From NCBI RefSeq assembly GCF_018613155.1, contig NZ_JAGGQU010000002.1, positions 1 to 64,000 on the forward strand: 64,000 bases of DNA. The letters are read 5' to 3'. Every line of letters starts with the position of its first letter. Within the stretch, counting starts at the first letter, position 1. The position numbers and the translations under genes are program-made. Origin of the DNA: Bacillus sp. ISL-55 (GTDB lineage Bacteria; Bacillota; Bacilli; Bacillales; Cytobacillaceae). The notes beneath the pieces are model-generated. The model did not search any database, was not told where the DNA came from, and was given only the letters and a program-made list of their open reading frames with translations. Shown here piece after piece: positions 8,911-18,189 of the stretch.

Positions 8911-9705
8911 ATGTATAGTACTGAGGAAAGAAACGCTTATTTTGAAAAAGCCATAAGAGAAATCGGGGCTTACGATTTAGTTGAAGGAATCGTTCAATTA
9001 GGTTCTGGGGTAATAGGATATAAGGATGGTTACTCAGATATTGATTTGATGGTGGCTACCTCAAAAATTGAAGAGGCAGAAGAGACAAGAGATTTTGTCC
9101 GTGAAATCCTAAGTGACTTCGGCAAAAGTTACATTAAAGAAAAACAATTCAGCAAAGACATTTTCCTCGTGATTGCAATTTTTCAAAATGGACTGGAATT
9201 CAATATTTCAATTGTCCCAAGAGAATTTTTATCAGTAAAATCGCCTCTATGGAAAGTGGTTGTCGATAAAACCGGATTAGTAACCGAGAAGATGGAAGCT
9301 GAAAACGAGAAATTCGAAAACAAACCGATCAAGTATAATGTAGGCATGGACGTGGCATTTGAGTTCGTTTATTGCGCTTTGGCATTGGAGAAAGAAATGA
9401 AGCGAAATAACTTCATTTATGCCCTAAAGAAGCTAGAGGATATGAGAGACTATACCTTAATCGTACAAGCATTGAATGAGGACAAAAAACTGCATCAGTT
9501 TAAAGCGTACGAAACATTAACACCATCTTTTATAGAAGCATACCTTTCAACGTATCCAAAAGAAGTAACAGCTGAAAACATAAGAGCTTCATCTGAAAAG
9601 TTAAAAGAACTGTTTGTGAAAACGCTGAAACAAAGCTCCATTTTCACGATGGGTCATGATTTAGAGCAACTTCTATACATGAGTAAAATGTCTAATATTT
9701 CATGA
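8911..9705 (+). CDS. Nucleotidyltransferase-domain protein (aminoglycoside adenylyltransferase-like)
   Basis: 264 residues. The MNT-type active site is GSG-x-x-G-x-x-D-G-Y-S-D-I-D-L near residues 31-46, giving the two metal-binding Asp residues, with a helical C-terminal domain behind it. The fold matches streptomycin/aminoglycoside adenylyltransferases, but many relatives have no resistance role. A strong AGAGGTGG precedes the ATG, and a terminator follows directly. It is the first of four nucleotidyltransferase genes in the window. Confidence 0.75.
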   Translation: MYSTEERNAYFEKAIREIGAYDLVEGIVQLGSGVIGYKDGYSDIDLMVATSKIEEAEETRDFVREILSDFGKSYIKEKQFSKDIFLVIAIFQNGLEFNISIVPREFLSVKSPLWKVVVDKTGLVTEKMEAENEKFENKPIKYNVGMDVAFEFVYCALALEKEMKRNNFIYALKKLEDMRDYTLIVQALNEDKKLHQFKAYETLTPSFIEAYLSTYPKEVTAENIRASSEKLKELFVKTLKQSSIFTMGHDLEQLLYMSKMSNIS

Positions 9706-9707
9706 TG

Positions 9708-9737
9708 AAAAACCGCTTGGGACGCCAAGCGGTTTTG
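9708..9737 (+). terminator. Terminator after nucleotidyltransferase gene
   Basis: Arms AAAACCGCTTGG and CCAAGCGGTTTT with a 4-nt loop; perfect. Confidence 0.85.
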
Positions 9738-9787
9738 TGTTTCTTTATGCTAGATAGATTACTAGTGGAGATCAATACGGTTTTAAA

Positions 9788-11593
9788 TTACTCCGCTAAG
9801 ACCTTCGCTTCAACAAACTGATCAAAAAATTCAAGAATCGTTCGGTTCACAAGAATCTCGTTTTCTTTTTTCGAGAATCCGTGCCCTTCGTCTTCCAGCA
9901 CAAGATATTTCACGTCGCGTCCTTTTTCTTGTAAGGCTTTGACAATCTGGTCTGATTCCTGCTTCACGACGCGCGGGTCATTTGCACCCTGGATGATCAG
10001 CATCGGCTTTGTCATAGTATCCAGGTAAGTGATTGGTGAATACTCTGTCAGCTTATCGAAGTCCTTGACCGGATCGCCGACCCACTGATTCATGATTGGT
10101 TTCCAATGCTCAGGAACGGATTCAATGAATGAGAATAGATTCGATGGACCGAAAATATCGACGACTGCCTTGAAGTATTCCGGATGGCGTCCGTGCAATA
10201 ACAGAGCCATGTATCCGCCAAAGCTTCCGCCCATCAATAAAGTTTTTTCCCTGTCAGCCATTCCGTTTTCATAAAGGTATTCAAGACCAGCAATGTTATC
10301 AAGGCGAGGTCCTTCACCCCAATCTCCCTCGACCATTTTCGTGAACGCTAGTCCATAACCCGTTGATCCCCGGAAATTCGGAGCGAAAATGCTGTACCCT
10401 CTGTTCACTAAGAACTGGAACATCGCACGGAAGAATTTGCGTTCTGCAGCCTGCGGTCCTCCATGAGGCCAAAGGATAACATGGCCATTGCTGACATCCT
10501 CCTTCGCTTTGAAAAATAAAGCTTCCATCATCATGCCGTCAAATGATGGGTATGTCAGGACTTCAGGATTCACAAGATCCTCTTCTTTTACACCCGGAAC
10601 AGCCAGGTTCGTCAGCTGTTTCCACTCTTCACTGCCCGCTTCCTTCTTGAAAATGTTATTAGGCTTCGTCGCTGAACCGGCAAGAATGTACACATTGCCG
10701 CTTTTAGTGACTGTGCCACCCTGGATGATCGAAGCTGGCAAAGAACTGTTTTTATATGTTCCTTCAGCCAAATCATATTGATATAAATAATCATTCACGC
10801 CTTTTGAGGTAACAAAATAAAGGCTGTTTGTACTCTTATCATATCGGATAGGGCCAAACTCTTCTTTTTCAATTGAAAGAACCTTGGTAAACTCATGAGT
10901 CTTGAGATTGAACTTTGCCAGATAATCAAAATCTTCGCCATATGTGGTAACAAAGTAATACTCATCACCTACAAACACTCCCTCACCGACAGTGAATTGC
11001 TCATCTGTTTCAGGAGTCAGCGAGTACGATTTCCCATCCTGAAAAATAAATCCAGGCGCGTATGTATTGGCATATTGTTTTAGATAGGCAAAATTATTTT
11101 CTTCTTCGTCAACAGCTACTAAAAAACATGCCGCTCCTTCTCCCTCAACGACCACGCTCTCCTCACCTGATTCGATATCATAACGGTAAATATTCAGATA
11201 GGTCTCGTTGTCCTTGGTAGAAGTGTAATAAAGACGTTGATCGTCCTTTGATAAGAACGGCAGCATATGACGGTGTCCTTCTGCCGTACGAAGCGGCACC
11301 ATCTCTCCACCCGCAGGAGGAAGTGCGTATAACTGTCCGTTTTCATCGCCATCATTATCGAATCCCACCACCATAAAACTTCCATCATGCGAGTAGCTCA
11401 ATGCCTGGCATGTCTGATCAATAAAAGTTAGCGGATATGGATACTGATTTGGCAGATCCATTGCCCACAAATTGTACTTCCCTGTAAGATTGGTGCTGAA
11501 GACCAATTGCTTCTCATCTGGACTCACCGTAAAACTTTGAATATTAAAGGTACGATAAAAATTTTCGATATCAGGCTTTTTAAATTTAATCAT
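9788..11593 (-). CDS. S9 family serine peptidase (acylaminoacyl-peptidase/oligopeptidase type)
   Basis: 601 residues. An N-terminal beta-propeller (about 1-340, with repeated WD-like blades such as FTVSPDEKQLVFST) is followed by an alpha/beta hydrolase domain. Catalytic residues are visible: Ser in GGSFGGYM, Asp in GANDPR and His in DEGHGF, with the oxyanion HGGPQ region. Such enzymes trim short peptides in the cytosol; no signal peptide is present. The ATG at 11593 is preferred to the TTG at 11608 because GGGGTTGGGG fits it as ribosome binding site. It is monocistronic. Confidence 0.9.
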   Translation of the reverse strand: MIKFKKPDIENFYRTFNIQSFTVSPDEKQLVFSTNLTGKYNLWAMDLPNQYPYPLTFIDQTCQALSYSHDGSFMVVGFDNDGDENGQLYALPPAGGEMVPLRTAEGHRHMLPFLSKDDQRLYYTSTKDNETYLNIYRYDIESGEESVVVEGEGAACFLVAVDEEENNFAYLKQYANTYAPGFIFQDGKSYSLTPETDEQFTVGEGVFVGDEYYFVTTYGEDFDYLAKFNLKTHEFTKVLSIEKEEFGPIRYDKSTNSLYFVTSKGVNDYLYQYDLAEGTYKNSSLPASIIQGGTVTKSGNVYILAGSATKPNNIFKKEAGSEEWKQLTNLAVPGVKEEDLVNPEVLTYPSFDGMMMEALFFKAKEDVSNGHVILWPHGGPQAAERKFFRAMFQFLVNRGYSIFAPNFRGSTGYGLAFTKMVEGDWGEGPRLDNIAGLEYLYENGMADREKTLLMGGSFGGYMALLLHGRHPEYFKAVVDIFGPSNLFSFIESVPEHWKPIMNQWVGDPVKDFDKLTEYSPITYLDTMTKPMLIIQGANDPRVVKQESDQIVKALQEKGRDVKYLVLEDEGHGFSKKENEILVNRTILEFFDQFVEAKVLAE

Positions 11594-11608
11594 TTTCCCC
11601 AACCCCAA

Positions 11609-11935
11609 TTCTTTTGAAATTTTCTATCTATACTGAAAACTTAACCAGAACTAGGGCTAAATGTCCAGCCAGAACAAAAAAACAGTTTCGACACGTTTCT
11701 TATCCAACCTGCACAATTAACACAAACTGCCACAATGTCCAAAAAACCGACAAAGTCTGAAAATAAAGTCAAATCCTGCGCTTTCCCGAGAAATAATTTA
11801 CCCCTTTTAGCAGGATTTCCCCTCGTAAAATTGAATATTAAAACAGAGAAAAATATCTGGAGGGTCACCGATTTGTTATTTTACTTTTGATTTTTATCAA
11901 CTGCCTAAGTATTAAAATTGAGGAGTTGATAGAGT
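11609..11935. other. Intergenic region, no supported gene
   Basis: A minus-strand 75-codon frame is present, but it has no ribosome binding site and an odd composition. An 8-bp inverted repeat (AATCCTGC and GCAGGATT, about 33 nt apart, near 11770-11820) is the only structure. GGAGTTG before 11936 is the ribosome binding site of the GNAT gene. Confidence 0.4.
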
Positions 11936-12349
11936 ATGTTATTCAAAAATTCAATTGATGGTATTACACCTAAAATGTTGGAAGGCTTCTTTGAGGGGTG
12001 GCCTACCCCACCGAGCCCAGAGACTCATTTCAAACTATTAAAAAACAGCAGCAAAGTAGTTCTAGCACTCAATGAAGATGGTGATCAAGTCGTTGGATTC
12101 ATTACAGCAATCAGCGATGGAGTCCTATCCGCCTATATCCCCTTCCTGGAAGTGCTGCCAGAGTATAAGAATAGCGGAATCGGCAAAGAATTGGTCAATT
12201 CAATGATGAAAGAACTTGCCGATATATATATGATCGATCTTTGTTGTGACGATGACCTCGTCCCCTACTACGAAAAGCTGGGGATGATAAAAGCAAATGG
12301 AATGCTAATAAGGAATTATGAAATGCAATCAGGGATAAAAGCGGATTAA
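11936..12349 (+). CDS. GNAT family N-acetyltransferase
   Basis: 137 residues with the GNAT core. Beta-4 (SAYIPFLEVLPEYKNSGIG) carries the pyrophosphate-binding motif V-x-P-x-x-x-x-x-G-I-G near residues 78-88, followed by the alpha-3 helix KELVNSMMKEL and the YYEKLGM beta-5/alpha-4 element typical of acetyltransferases. The acceptor is unknown. GAGGAG lies 8 nt before the ATG. It is a single gene on the plus strand between minus-strand units. Confidence 0.82.
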   Translation: MLFKNSIDGITPKMLEGFFEGWPTPPSPETHFKLLKNSSKVVLALNEDGDQVVGFITAISDGVLSAYIPFLEVLPEYKNSGIGKELVNSMMKELADIYMIDLCCDDDLVPYYEKLGMIKANGMLIRNYEMQSGIKAD

Positions 12350-12462
12350 AGTATTCGAAAACACCTTTTTCTTTCCTTTCTAAAATGAGATAAAACTTGC
12401 TTAGGGCATTTGACTCTGAGTAAGTTTTAATAATTTTCTTCTACTAAACTTGGTCAATGGAA

Positions 12463-12924
12463 TTAGAATAACCTACCCAATAAATTATATGGATCTACAT
12501 CCCAAGTTTCATATGGCACAAAGTTCTTTGCTTTCATACAATCAATTGTACGAGACTTCATATGTGGCCGGGTTATGTAATGATCTATATTTTCCTCGGT
12601 TAGTTGGATGAATTTTGCCTCTTTAATTTCTTCCGGTTGAATTTTAATGTCTCCACTAACATATTTCGCCCTAAATACTACGGATAATAGATGTTTCGTG
12701 GCATTATAATACACTCCTGTTATGCCAATAGGTAAGATCTCTATTACTGTTTCCTCTAATATTTCTCTACATACAGCTGTATCAAGTGGTTCTCCTTCTT
12801 CCACCTGACCTCCTGGAGTTTCCCAAGTATCAGATCGCCAGTGTGTCTTGACTAATAGAGTTTCTCCATTATCGTTTGTAACATTTGCAGAAACTGCAAT
12901 TATATGTTTTGGAGTCGGATCCAA
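12463..12924 (-). CDS. Nudix hydrolase
   Basis: A pyrophosphohydrolase-type domain with Nudix box GGQVEEGEPLDTAVCREILEET. The core E-x7-R-E-x2-E-E is intact, while the usual Gly two residues after the last Glu pair is Val. The substrate is unknown; the preceding W-E-T-P sequence is standard. I prefer the TTG start at 12924, because GGAGGG lies about 8 nt upstream of it; the ATG at 12939 forms part of that ribosome binding site, and a longer frame reaches 12993. Product about 153 residues. A hairpin at 12972-12993 (GTTAATCC, GGATCAAC) lies just upstream. Confidence 0.8.
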   Translation of the reverse strand: MDPTPKHIIAVSANVTNDNGETLLVKTHWRSDTWETPGGQVEEGEPLDTAVCREILEETVIEILPIGITGVYYNATKHLLSVVFRAKYVSGDIKIQPEEIKEAKFIQLTEENIDHYITRPHMKSRTIDCMKAKNFVPYETWDVDPYNLLGRLF

Positions 12925-12967
12925 TATATATCCCTCCATTTTAATAACAATTTCTTTATACACTAGA

Positions 12968-12995
12968 AAAGTCGTTAATCCTTCATGGATCAACT
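12968..12995 (-). terminator. Terminator-family hairpin between pspC remnant and Nudix gene
   Basis: Arms GTTAATCC and GGATCAAC with a 5-nt loop: the same hairpin family as 15149, 22368, 26143 and 27643. A second, degraded copy lies at about 13105-13121. Both lie downstream of the pspC remnant. Confidence 0.45.
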
Positions 12996-13129
12996 ATAAG
13001 TCCCATTCCATTTTACCCGCAGCAAAAATAAACTCCCATGGGATATTTTCTTTATTCCACTCACGATGATCTTCAAATTTTTGCAGTCCATAAACACATC
13101 AATCCTTCCCAGGTCAACGCACCCGTCGT

Positions 13130-13317
13130 TTAATATAATGACGGAGGACTCTCCGCCATCGTATTAGCAAGAATTAAATATATTAGTATATTAGCACCAG
13201 GTAACAAAATAAATATTAGTCTTACCGCTAAAGAAGATATTCCGAAATATTCAGCTATGCCTCCACAAACACCACTTATTGACTTATCTGTTGAAGACTT
13301 TTCAACTTATTTTTCAA
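13130..13317 (-). pseudogene. PspC-domain protein, frameshifted near the N terminus
   Basis: Read on the minus strand, 13130-13300 encodes a clear PspC domain (DKSISGVCGGIAEYFGIS, then VRLIFILLPG and a membrane helix). The ribosome binding site AGAGGGGG lies 7 nt before TTG 13317, whose frame reads KNKLKS and then runs into a stop within 13 codons. The PspC frame is reached only by a one-base shift near 13296-13303 (AAAAGTCTTC), and a stop lies directly upstream in its own frame. PspC proteins respond to envelope stress. Either the gene is inactivated or there is a base-call error in that short run. Confidence 0.75.
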
Positions 13318-13452
13318 TTCAATTCCCCCTCTTATCAGAACCTACCTAAAACAAATAATACCATATTTACCCAGTGATATTATTTAAATAATACTTCTCT
13401 TTAGCTAAAAGCCTATTCTCATTTGTAAAATAAATAAAAGGGTTACATGTAC

Positions 13453-15075
13453 TCACTGGCTGTTTGATTTATTCTTTCTTTTATTGCTCAATAATTTCTT
13501 TACTAAATTCAGTCTGGAACCTATACCTAAATAAACTAATAACCCCACAGAAATGGAGGTGATTGATGTAACTAAGGCACGATAATATAAGCTTACAACT
13601 TCTGGCAGCCATAGCTCTGTTAAAAATTCAACACACCAAACAGCCATCGACATGGCCAATACTAACAAGAAAACTTCCTTTAAACTCTGAAGTAAGGGTG
13701 ACAACTTGAATTGCAGGGTTTTTTTAATGATATACATGTTATATAGAATTGAGACGCTAAAACCAAAGTAGGTAGCTAAAATAGGCCCTGCTTCCTTTAA
13801 ATATGATACGAGTATGAAGTTTAAGACAATCTTTAAAAAGATCCCCAACATGATTCCAATGATTAATTTTTTATGCTCGTTTATTCCTTGCATAATTGCA
13901 GCAGTTACCGTAAACAAAGCAAAGAATACTGCGGCTAAAGAGTACCATTGTAAAATAAACCCACCTATTTCAGGACTATTTTCTAAGCCAAAAACCATTA
14001 TATAAATCGGTTCTCCAAGAATACATAAACCCATAGCAGCCGGAAGTGTAAAGAACAAAAGAATCTGGATGGTTTTAGAAATCTTACTTCGGACTTCTAG
14101 CATTCTTCCACTTGTAAAATCTGAAGTTATACCTGGTATTAAAGACATACCGAATGCTGTAGCCAATGACACAGGAACCATTACGAGAATTTGAGCTAAT
14201 CCAATAACTGAATTAATTGTCTCTGCTTCATCTAACTTATAGCCTATAGACTGAAACAATTTATTAATCGTAAAGGTATCGATGTTCTGATAAATCGGTA
14301 TTGCTAGTCCTGTAATAACAAAAGGAATAGCATAGCCAATCAATTCTTTGATCATTGATATAACTTTTATATCTTCGTTATTCGGACTTATATCTCTTTG
14401 ATTCTTTATTAATTCTTTTCGTTTAAAAAAAACGAATAATAAAACGATAAATCCTGCTACTCCACCTATAAAGGCGGCAAAGGTGGCAATTCCTACTGCG
14501 TTTGTTAGGGAACTGTTAAATATGTGAATGGTTACATAGGCACCTGCCAAGATAAAGACAATCCTGACTACCTGCTCTATCACTGTACTTAACGCCGAAG
14601 GACCCATAGATTGGCTCCCTTGGAAGTACCCTCTGAAAATACTCATTGCTGGAATAATCAACAAAGCAAAGCTGACGAGACGAATGACAAACTGAACATC
14701 CTCTAAAGAATTACCTGTTTGATCATTCGGGTCGATTAATATTCCTGCTAAGAAAGGTGCGGCTAAATACAGAGCAGTAAATGAGATAATACCACTTATG
14801 CCCATCAGATACATTCCATATCTTAAGAGAGTTAATCCGACTCTATAGTTACCTAATTCATTATATTTTGAAACAAATTTAGAAACGGCAAGTGGAAGAC
14901 CAATTGTTGAAATGCTTAACAGAATTGTATACGGACCATAAGCATATTTATACAAGACGTACCCCTGTGTTCCTACTAGAGCCGTGAATGGTATAATATA
15001 AATGAAGCCCAACACTTTAGAAATTAGGCTTGCTGCCGTTAAATAGAAAGTTCCTCTAATAAATTTACTCTCCAC
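13453..15075 (-). CDS. Lipid II/polysaccharide flippase-like membrane protein (MurJ/YtgP/SpoVB family)
   Basis: 540 residues with about 14 membrane helices. The family signature is visible at the N terminus (FIRGTFYLTAASLISKVLGF, then FTALVGTQG and ISTIGLPLAVSKFVSKYN), and further on FRGYFQGSQSMGP and MQGINEHKK. This group (MOP superfamily) includes the B. subtilis lipid II flippase MurJ (YtgP) and SpoVB. Which paralogue this is cannot be settled here; the context gives no cell-wall operon. The GTG start at 15075 has AGAGGTG upstream. It is followed by the decayed pspC. Confidence 0.87.
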   Translation of the reverse strand: MESKFIRGTFYLTAASLISKVLGFIYIIPFTALVGTQGYVLYKYAYGPYTILLSISTIGLPLAVSKFVSKYNELGNYRVGLTLLRYGMYLMGISGIISFTALYLAAPFLAGILIDPNDQTGNSLEDVQFVIRLVSFALLIIPAMSIFRGYFQGSQSMGPSALSTVIEQVVRIVFILAGAYVTIHIFNSSLTNAVGIATFAAFIGGVAGFIVLLFVFFKRKELIKNQRDISPNNEDIKVISMIKELIGYAIPFVITGLAIPIYQNIDTFTINKLFQSIGYKLDEAETINSVIGLAQILVMVPVSLATAFGMSLIPGITSDFTSGRMLEVRSKISKTIQILLFFTLPAAMGLCILGEPIYIMVFGLENSPEIGGFILQWYSLAAVFFALFTVTAAIMQGINEHKKLIIGIMLGIFLKIVLNFILVSYLKEAGPILATYFGFSVSILYNMYIIKKTLQFKLSPLLQSLKEVFLLVLAMSMAVWCVEFLTELWLPEVVSLYYRALVTSITSISVGLLVYLGIGSRLNLVKKLLSNKRKNKSNSQ

Positions 15076-15140
15076 CAAAACACCTCTATTAATTACAACT
15101 TGCTATATAAGGTTTTCAATCCACCACTAGAATTCAACAA

Positions 15141-15170
15141 AAAAGGCGGTTAATCCTTCCTGGATCAACA
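15141..15170 (-). terminator. Terminator (GGATTAAC-type hairpin family)
   Basis: Arms GTTAATCC and GGATCAAC with a 5-nt loop and a U-run on the minus strand. It serves the membrane protein gene ending at 15295. The region 15076-15294 contains nothing else that I can support. Confidence 0.7.
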
Positions 15171-15294
15171 CACCCTCATTGTCCTTCATTCTCCCTCAGT
15201 TCTCACCAGTTTTCTTAATCGTCAAGGGTGAGCGCAAAATCCATTCCAACCGTCCCATCCAATGGGTATTAGAGGGTATGAGAATAGCTATTTT

Positions 15295-15825
15295 TTAAGA
15301 TGGTGGTAGATTGTTAAACCATTTTTGAATTTTGTTTACAAGCTCAGGTTTGGAACCAGCAGAAACTTTCTTCGGCTTGAACCCTCCCAGCTCCACCACT
15401 TCGATGTGGTCTTCCCCATCAATCTGCACGACGCAATAGTCTTCATATGGAGATGCTTCAATTTTTGTGATCTTTTGGTCATGGAAGAGTTCCTGGATTT
15501 CTTCCACATCTTGTGGCGACGGCTGCCACTCTATTCTCTCTATCGGCTGTACCTCATCAGGCTCGATGTTTGATGAAATTGTGGCCTTGGACCCATCCTG
15601 ATGGAGTTGAAGAAGAATTTTTTGAAGCAAAGTAATGACTTCAGAGAACCCAATGAATAGCATGCCTGTGACAAAACTGGAAAACAGGGCAGGCAAGGCG
15701 ATTCCCATGTTTAGGCCGACCTCTGAGGCTCTGGAACCCATGCTCACTGCAAGGAAAAAGCCGACAATCATAATTGCAATTCCTATGACACGGAGCACTC
15801 TGGCTATAGTATTTTGTTTCTCCAC
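15295..15825 (-). CDS. Two-helix membrane protein with cytosolic tail, unrecognised
   Basis: 176 residues. Hydrophobic helices lie at about 10-29 and 41-66. The remaining 110 residues are soluble and acidic and end in a basic segment (GGFKPKKVSAGSKPELVNKIQKWFNN). The GTG start follows GGAGGAG at 5 nt. No family is recognised; the tail suggests a protein-protein or peptidoglycan-proximal role, but that is only a guess. It may be the last gene of the minus-strand run that starts near 19676. Confidence 0.6.
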   Translation of the reverse strand: MEKQNTIARVLRVIGIAIMIVGFFLAVSMGSRASEVGLNMGIALPALFSSFVTGMLFIGFSEVITLLQKILLQLHQDGSKATISSNIEPDEVQPIERIEWQPSPQDVEEIQELFHDQKITKIEASPYEDYCVVQIDGEDHIEVVELGGFKPKKVSAGSKPELVNKIQKWFNNLPPS

Positions 15826-15889
15826 TTTTTCTCCTCCGATTCTTTCTTAGAAAATTTATATATAAATGGCTTGAAGAGAGTTAAGATTC

Positions 15890-16450
15890 TTATTCTCTTA
15901 ATTTATCAGACAAACCGTCGTCGTTTCCGTATTCAAACTTCCCGATTTTCCCTTTTTCTTTTGCAGAGAAAGAAACTTTTCCTTCTACATTCGCAGTTTG
16001 CTCTTCCTCTCCACTTTTCTTATAACCGACCTTCGCAATAAAGGTATAAAGACTTGGATTTTCCTGATTTTGCTCAATTGTAATATCCTTTAAGTTAATA
16101 TTGTAATCCGCATTGTAAGCAAAAGTTTGGTATTGAGTTCCGCCAAATGCAGTTATGAATGAATGAAGTCCAGAATCCGTAAAGTATGGTCCGTATTTCT
16201 CTTCTAATAACTTATCAAGTTCTTTATTTTTTTCTTTATTGTTTACAACAGTCCTATATTCAGGATTCCACATTATATCCATAAACTTCTCATCCGGACC
16301 AGTAAACTCATGCTCAAGAACTTTTTTAATAGCTTCTTTATTGGACTCTTCTGCATTAACGCTTGAACAAGCAGCTATTAAAAAAACTGACAGGATCAAC
16401 ATGAAGCTTATATAAATTGTGGAATTTGTTTTTTGCTTAATATTAGACAT
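15890..16450 (-). CDS. Putative lipoprotein, unrecognised
   Basis: 186 residues. The signal peptide ends in a lipobox LIAAC (Cys near residue 28), so the protein should be exported and lipid-anchored on the outer face of the membrane. The mature part is charged, with no motif I recognise; it has a repeated EE-K-K-V-L-E pattern and ends in a possible beta-rich domain. The ATG at 16450 has AAAGGGGGC upstream, which rules out the longer frame from 16510. It directly follows the membrane gene 16511-16978 and probably shares its transcript. Confidence 0.7.
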   Translation of the reverse strand: MSNIKQKTNSTIYISFMLILSVFLIAACSSVNAEESNKEAIKKVLEHEFTGPDEKFMDIMWNPEYRTVVNNKEKNKELDKLLEEKYGPYFTDSGLHSFITAFGGTQYQTFAYNADYNINLKDITIEQNQENPSLYTFIAKVGYKKSGEEEQTANVEGKVSFSAKEKGKIGKFEYGNDDGLSDKLRE

Positions 16451-16510
16451 TATAATGCCCCCTTTCAAAGTAATACGTTTTTCAATACATTGAAGATTCA
16501 AATTTTTCAA

Positions 16511-16978
16511 TCAATCGAGATCAATTTTATTTTTATTTCTTCTCATAAAAAGAACGAAATGTAGCATCAACAGAATGATAATAATAATTGCAAAATAAAG
16601 AGCCATTAGACTTGGGACAACAGTTTTCATTGGATCTGAATCTTGAGTAACCCTTAAAAGCGCTGAGCCGCTGAATGCTAATAAATGACATGCGAGTGAA
16701 AGCAGATAAGCTCTTTGAGAATTAATAAAATTGATTATTTGTAACTTTTTTACTAGTTTAAACAGAACAATTGTAAAAATTATAATAGCCAGAAGGTAGA
16801 TCATCCCAAGAATATATATAGGTATTAATGAAGGAGTAATATTAATGTCAAAAACTCTCTCAGCTAGCCCAATTTCATCTAGCCAAAATGCAAGGTGAGC
16901 AACGAATATAAAAATACAAGCTGCTAAGAATATTAATTCACTAATTATAATTCGGTAGAACATACTTTTAGTTGACAT
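16511..16978 (-). CDS. Four-helix membrane protein, unrecognised
   Basis: 155 residues with four hydrophobic segments (about 10-32, 50-74, 88-106, 122-145) and a basic C-terminal tail (MRRNKNKIDLD). No family is recognised. GGGAGAGG precedes the ATG. It is co-directional with the downstream lipoprotein (60 bp) and the upstream nucleotidyltransferase (30 bp), so an operon 18056 to 15890 is likely. Confidence 0.6.
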   Translation of the reverse strand: MSTKSMFYRIIISELIFLAACIFIFVAHLAFWLDEIGLAERVFDINITPSLIPIYILGMIYLLAIIIFTIVLFKLVKKLQIINFINSQRAYLLSLACHLLAFSGSALLRVTQDSDPMKTVVPSLMALYFAIIIIILLMLHFVLFMRRNKNKIDLD

Positions 16979-17008
16979 AAGCCTCTCCCAATTTTAAAAA
17001 AATATTAG

Positions 17009-17842
17009 CTATCTATGTTCAACAAATTCAATACCGTTCTCTACGCTGTTATTACAATGATCAATAAGGAATTTTGAGAATCGTAAAGTACGTTCCAATC
17101 TCTCCATCTCAGAGCTGTAAATCCCTCCCTTTACACCTTCGCGTAAATTCATAGCTTCTTTTATAATGTCGTGCCATTCAACCGGTAGTTGAGTTAGTCC
17201 ATATTCACCAGCTTCCAACTTGGAAACAATATCATATTCCTTTATAGTATAGAACTGACGTAGTAATCCGAGTACGGTCCATTCTATTTCAAAATCAATT
17301 TCGACGGTCGGCATCTTAACTAAATGGTCAATTGAAGTTTCAGCCATTTGAATCCTATTTGCCCAGTACGTATTCATATTACCAAGTACATAAGAAGATA
17401 ACTGATGAGGCTTAATATCGATCCTAAAGTCCTGTATCTCTGGCCCGAAAAACTTTATTCCTTTACTCTTTAAAATCCACCAGGTTATCGGGTTAAAGTT
17501 GAAGTAATCACCGAACAATAGTTCACCATCGTTGTAGTACGGATATTTACCGGCATTGTTGAGTTTCCCCATATCCTCGCGAACAGCATATACTCCATCC
17601 ATATCTGGCTTTTTATATTTGTTCGCTATTGTTTTATGTATATAAGATAGTGCTTCTGAATCTTCCTCTGTTAACCGACGATTCGTCAAAGCGATAAAAT
17701 CGATGTCACTTGAATCATCAACGTATGCATTCAGGGCAATGGAGCCGTGTATGTATAAGCCTTCAATGGTGTCAGGTAAATGTTCATTAAATAGGTTAAT
17801 ATAATCCTTTAAAACTTTTTGGACGATCATTGGTATTCCCAT
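17009..17842 (-). CDS. Aminoglycoside adenylyltransferase-like nucleotidyltransferase (DUF4111)
   Basis: 277 residues. The MNT active site is HGS-x-A-L-N-A-Y-x-D-D-S-S-D-I-D-F near residues 32-48, with both metal Asp residues. The C-terminal half resembles the DUF4111 helical domain found in AadA/ANT(9)-like enzymes. Those enzymes adenylate streptomycin or spectinomycin, but resistance is only a family inference. The start at 17842 has GGGGG 8 nt upstream. It overlaps the preceding small membrane gene by 47 bp, which is consistent with translational coupling. Confidence 0.75.
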   Translation of the reverse strand: MGIPMIVQKVLKDYINLFNEHLPDTIEGLYIHGSIALNAYVDDSSDIDFIALTNRRLTEEDSEALSYIHKTIANKYKKPDMDGVYAVREDMGKLNNAGKYPYYNDGELLFGDYFNFNPITWWILKSKGIKFFGPEIQDFRIDIKPHQLSSYVLGNMNTYWANRIQMAETSIDHLVKMPTVEIDFEIEWTVLGLLRQFYTIKEYDIVSKLEAGEYGLTQLPVEWHDIIKEAMNLREGVKGGIYSSEMERLERTLRFSKFLIDHCNNSVENGIEFVEHR

Positions 17843-18056
17843 ATCTAAATCCCCCAGAGAATGTCTGTTTATTTGTCCTAAGAGTTATTGAAAGTGCAAT
17901 AAATGATAAACCTGAAAAAATTGCTAAAGGAATAGCTTTAGCTATCATAAGTTCAGGAATTAAATTTGATAATATTGTTTTAAAAAATAAAAAAGTAGAG
18001 AGTAATGCAACGAATCCCAGGAATCCTAAGAAAATTAAAGGGAATTTCTTTGTCAT
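17796..18056 (-). CDS. Small two-helix membrane protein
   Basis: 86 residues with helices at about 7-27 and 39-60, and a soluble tail that overlaps the start of the nucleotidyltransferase gene in another frame. GGAGG lies 7 nt before the ATG, which supports translation. It is probably the first gene of the local operon. No family is recognised. Confidence 0.6.
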   Translation of the reverse strand: MTKKFPLIFLGFLGFVALLSTFLFFKTILSNLIPELMIAKAIPLAIFSGLSFIALSITLRTNKQTFSGGFRYGNTNDRPKSFKGLY

Positions 18057-18189
18057 TTTACAGCCTCCGTTTGTTAAAAATTCTTACCTACTTTTCTTTT
18101 GCATTTCTTCTAATAAAAGTTCTTAAAATAGTGGTCCCGGTTGCCATAATACCCAGGGTGTAAAGGTTAATGAACATTGTATTAGTATA

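Noticed and set aside
11641-11868. 75-codon minus-strand frame
   Set aside because: No ribosome binding site, odd Cys/Phe/Ser-rich composition; I also considered a decayed 52-bp array, but TGTCC copies here are 74 bp apart and not in phase.
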